This document shows positions 61,707 to 64,000 of a stretch of 64,000 bases of DNA, one piece after another. A program made the translations under genes and the position numbers. Each line of letters opens with the position of its first letter. Positions within the stretch are counted from its first letter, which is position 1. The stretch spans positions 21,679,666 through 21,743,665 of the forward strand of contig CM038919.1 in assembly GCA_021904315.1 (NCBI GenBank), given 5' to 3'. The notes below the pieces were generated by a model, which worked only from the letters and a program-made list of their open reading frames with translations, did not search any database and had not been told where the DNA came from. Source of the DNA: Sphagnum magellanicum. Its lineage: Eukaryota; Streptophyta; Sphagnopsida; Sphagnales; Sphagnaceae.

Positions 61707-63875
61707 GGCAGTCTCGAGCGCTCATTAATAAACATGAGGGTATGGGTTGGAGCAGATAGCGAAGCTGAAGGAGTGGGACGCCCTGTTCCCAGCTGTTGCA
61801 GAAGTGGACAAGGAGGCGCCAAATTCACACAAGTACGCTGAGGAGCTTTGGGAGCAGCTCGATCACCTTGGGTATGTAAATCAAAACAGCAGCATCAAGG
61901 GAAAAAAATATTTGTGGACTTCAGGGAGTGAAAAAAAAACCAACAGCCTGGGATATATATATGCAGGAATGCAGGGTTTGATCCAGCAAAGTTCAGAGTG
62001 GACAAGTATGGCAATGTCCTGTACTGGAGTGCTGATCCTTCCTCACCACTCTCTTGGGAAGTTGACCACTGGTTCCCACATTCAAGTAATGCCTTGACAG
62101 AGAACTCAACAATTTCTCCATTCCGAGAATCAGTACCCATTTGTATCAAGCTATTCTTGAAGAGTTTCAGAAGAGTTGCTTCTGTTTCGTTTACAATGCA
62201 GGTTTTGCTGCTTTGAGAAAGGAGTATGTTTGCTAACATGCATTTGTTCTGATTACTGTAAATCCAGGAGGTGGACAAACACTTGCAAGTAATCTACAAA
62301 TTGTGCAATGGCAGACACGACAGCGCAAAAGAAACCGCCTTGAGTTCCTGGTGCCTTGGTGGGACCTTCAGCATGGGGTCTCAATCAACCAGTTTCTCTC
62401 TGCCTTTGCTTCCAAGAATTCAGAATTCAGGTTTAAAGCTCTGCAAAACCAATTCGACCCTAGAAATTTCCATTCAAGATGGCTCCTGCATTCTCTTGCC
62501 CTTATGATTTTTGCTCTCAAACGTGTTCAACATGAAATTGGGAAAATGAAAGAAAACGAGGAGGAATTACTTCCAAATGCAGTGATATATCTAAACCAGA
62601 GGAGTATTTTTCTGTATGTAGGCGTCGGTCATTTGCTCTCTTTTTTTCTGGTGGAGAGGATGAGAATGTTGTAAGGCAGCATGTGGGAGATTATGGCCCA
62701 TGGCCTCCACAGTTCCGTGAGAAGAAGATTTACTGTGGGCTTGCTGGAGCTGCCATTGTTTCTCTGTCCAAAGAGAATTATGATGATGATGGCTTTTTCA
62801 GCTCACACTCTTCACCATCACCAGCCAATTTCAAGCTGACATCTCTTCCTGGTCAGAGAACACTTCATCATCTGATTCTCTCCCTAGAAGCTTCCACAAT
62901 CTTCTTTTTTTCTGAGTTTGTTGACCTCAAAACTTTCTCTTCTGGTAGGTCAGTGGTGGCACTTCCTTGAATCCAGGAAACCACTTCGGATTTTGAGATT
63001 GGGAATTCTAGACATTGACTGAATGATATGCAAACTCCTGGCATCAATCTCTGATGCTCTTGATTTTTGACACACATCAGGAGCACCACCTGCCCAGCAG
63101 CAGCTATGGAGTGGTGAAGAAGAGGATGCTCTGAAGAGGGCTGTGCAAAGATTTGGACCAGGAAGCTGGAAGGAAATCAAGGACTCTGAGCCTTCACTTG
63201 CAAAGCGCTCTGTAGTTCAGATAAAGGAAAAGGTGGTCCTCCTCAAGTGCATCCCTTAAAACCCTATCTCACATGACTACTTAATACAGACCGCAATACA
63301 AGGCTCTGCTTCCTGCATTTTACATTTCTCAGACTGAAGGAAATTGTATGGCACTGTTGCAGGATCGATCCATGAGAGGTGACCGACAATTTGGCAAAGA
63401 GAACAATTCAGCTGCTTGCTGGGGTGACTATGATCGTCAAACAACAATCACAAATACAATGCAAAAGGTAGAAATTGGTACTCATGATGGTAGCAGCAAG
63501 AGTTGAAGGATTGGGATGATACCTTACATTGATCTGGCAATGGCTTTTGGATCATGCACCTACTGACACAGGGATTGTCTCTGTGTATTTCAGGAGTTGC
63601 GGCTAAAGATAATGAGAGAGGAAGGAAAGAGGGAGAAGTCACAAGAGATCACACAGCTAGAGGAGACAGTGCAGACGCTCAAGGAACAGAATGAGAAAGA
63701 GAGAGTGGCATTGATGGAGCTTGAGGGAGTGTTATCAAAACAGAAACAGTGCATTGAGAAACAGCGGCGATGGGCTGAGACCCAGTCCTCCTATCGCCTC
63801 TGCCTTGAACGAATGATCCGTGATACCATGCACCAGTACAGTGTCTCTCCCCCTGGCAATCCAGTTTTCATCTGA
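61375..63875 (+). CDS. HNH-like + Myb/SANT + coiled-coil protein
   Basis: Exons: 61375-61551, 61756-61871, 61967-62085, 62268-62430, 62622-62944, 63081-63232, 63363-63467, 63594-63875; 478 aa, all introns GT-AG. Residues 107-164 form an HNH-like unit: VDHWFPHSRGGQT then NLQ, with D131-H132, P135, S137, G139-G140 and N146. No zinc-binding cysteine pair is visible and the third HNH position is uncertain (N160 is a candidate). Residues 308-350 form a SANT/Myb repeat with W309 and W329 twenty residues apart; the third aromatic is missing. Residues 386-465 are charged and heptad-like, a probable coiled coil. The ORF through intron 4 (62431-62621) is open by chance; the joined exons restore FR-RRSFALFFSGGE. 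The upstream leader is GC- and GA-rich. A nuclear DNA-binding role is inferred from the SANT domain; nuclease activity is unproven. Confidence 0.93.
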
Positions 63876-64000
63876 AAATCTCCTTGATCCTTGTTTGAAA
63901 AACTGCATAAATTTTTTTCTGTTCTAATTCTTTCACAACACTTAGAAAGCATAGCTTGTGGTTTGGGGTTCACTAGTGCTGAAGTTGTATCTATGGCTTG

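Noticed and set aside
62303-62674. Exon 4 read through as a 123-aa frame
   Set aside because: Splicing 62431-62621 restores the conserved FR-RRSFALFF junction and all later phases close.
1-64000. tRNA, rRNA, CRISPR, operon-like or organellar features
   Set aside because: None seen by eye. Repeats lack CRISPR spacing, and the genes have spliceosomal introns.

Overview
This is nuclear DNA from a land plant with a large, AT-rich, repeat-filled genome. The evidence is GT-AG introns, a plant-type GH32 gene carrying the 9-base mini-exon typical of plant invertases, a plant-type acid lipase, and remnants of Copia, MULE, PIF/Harbinger and LINE/DUF4283 elements. I cannot fix the lineage. The very wide gene spacing fits a fern, another seed-free plant or a gymnosperm, but the introns are short (about 90-460 bases). 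There is no sign of a bacterial or organellar origin.

Three genes can be rebuilt completely. (1) 28873-32028 (+): a vacuolar-type GH32 beta-fructofuranosidase, 8 exons, 656 aa. (2) 43713-47004 (-): an acid lipase / triacylglycerol lipase-like alpha/beta hydrolase, 9 exons, 448 aa. (3) 61375-63875 (+): a protein with an HNH-like domain, a Myb/SANT domain and a C-terminal coiled coil, 8 exons, 478 aa. In all three, every junction is GT-AG and every phase closes. They look like independent genes, not a cluster.

The rest is intergenic. 1-18700 holds foldback elements, minisatellites and a decayed MULE transposase (about 10350-12500). 18900-28500 holds a DUF4283/zinc-knuckle remnant, an intact LINE-type C-terminal ORF, a terminal-inverted-repeat element, a miRNA-like hairpin and a dispersed GCCAAATTTGGC-type repeat. 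32000-42700 holds a 100-base tandem duplication, nested inverted repeats, a ~500-base triplication and a fragment of an arginine-methyltransferase-like gene. 47400-60400 holds tandem repeats, a Copia RNase H remnant, a coiled-coil ORF remnant, a PIF/Harbinger transposase remnant, a 69-base coding-type tandem repeat and a 36-base array just upstream of gene 3.

The most interesting signal is in the GH32 gene. The three catalytic acidic residues are kept, but the usual WMNDPNG box reads WISDPCG, and the Asp of the Asp/Lys pair that holds the glucose part of sucrose is Asn. Together these suggest changed substrate or acceptor specificity. The second is the HNH-like + SANT + coiled-coil protein, a domain combination whose function I do not know.
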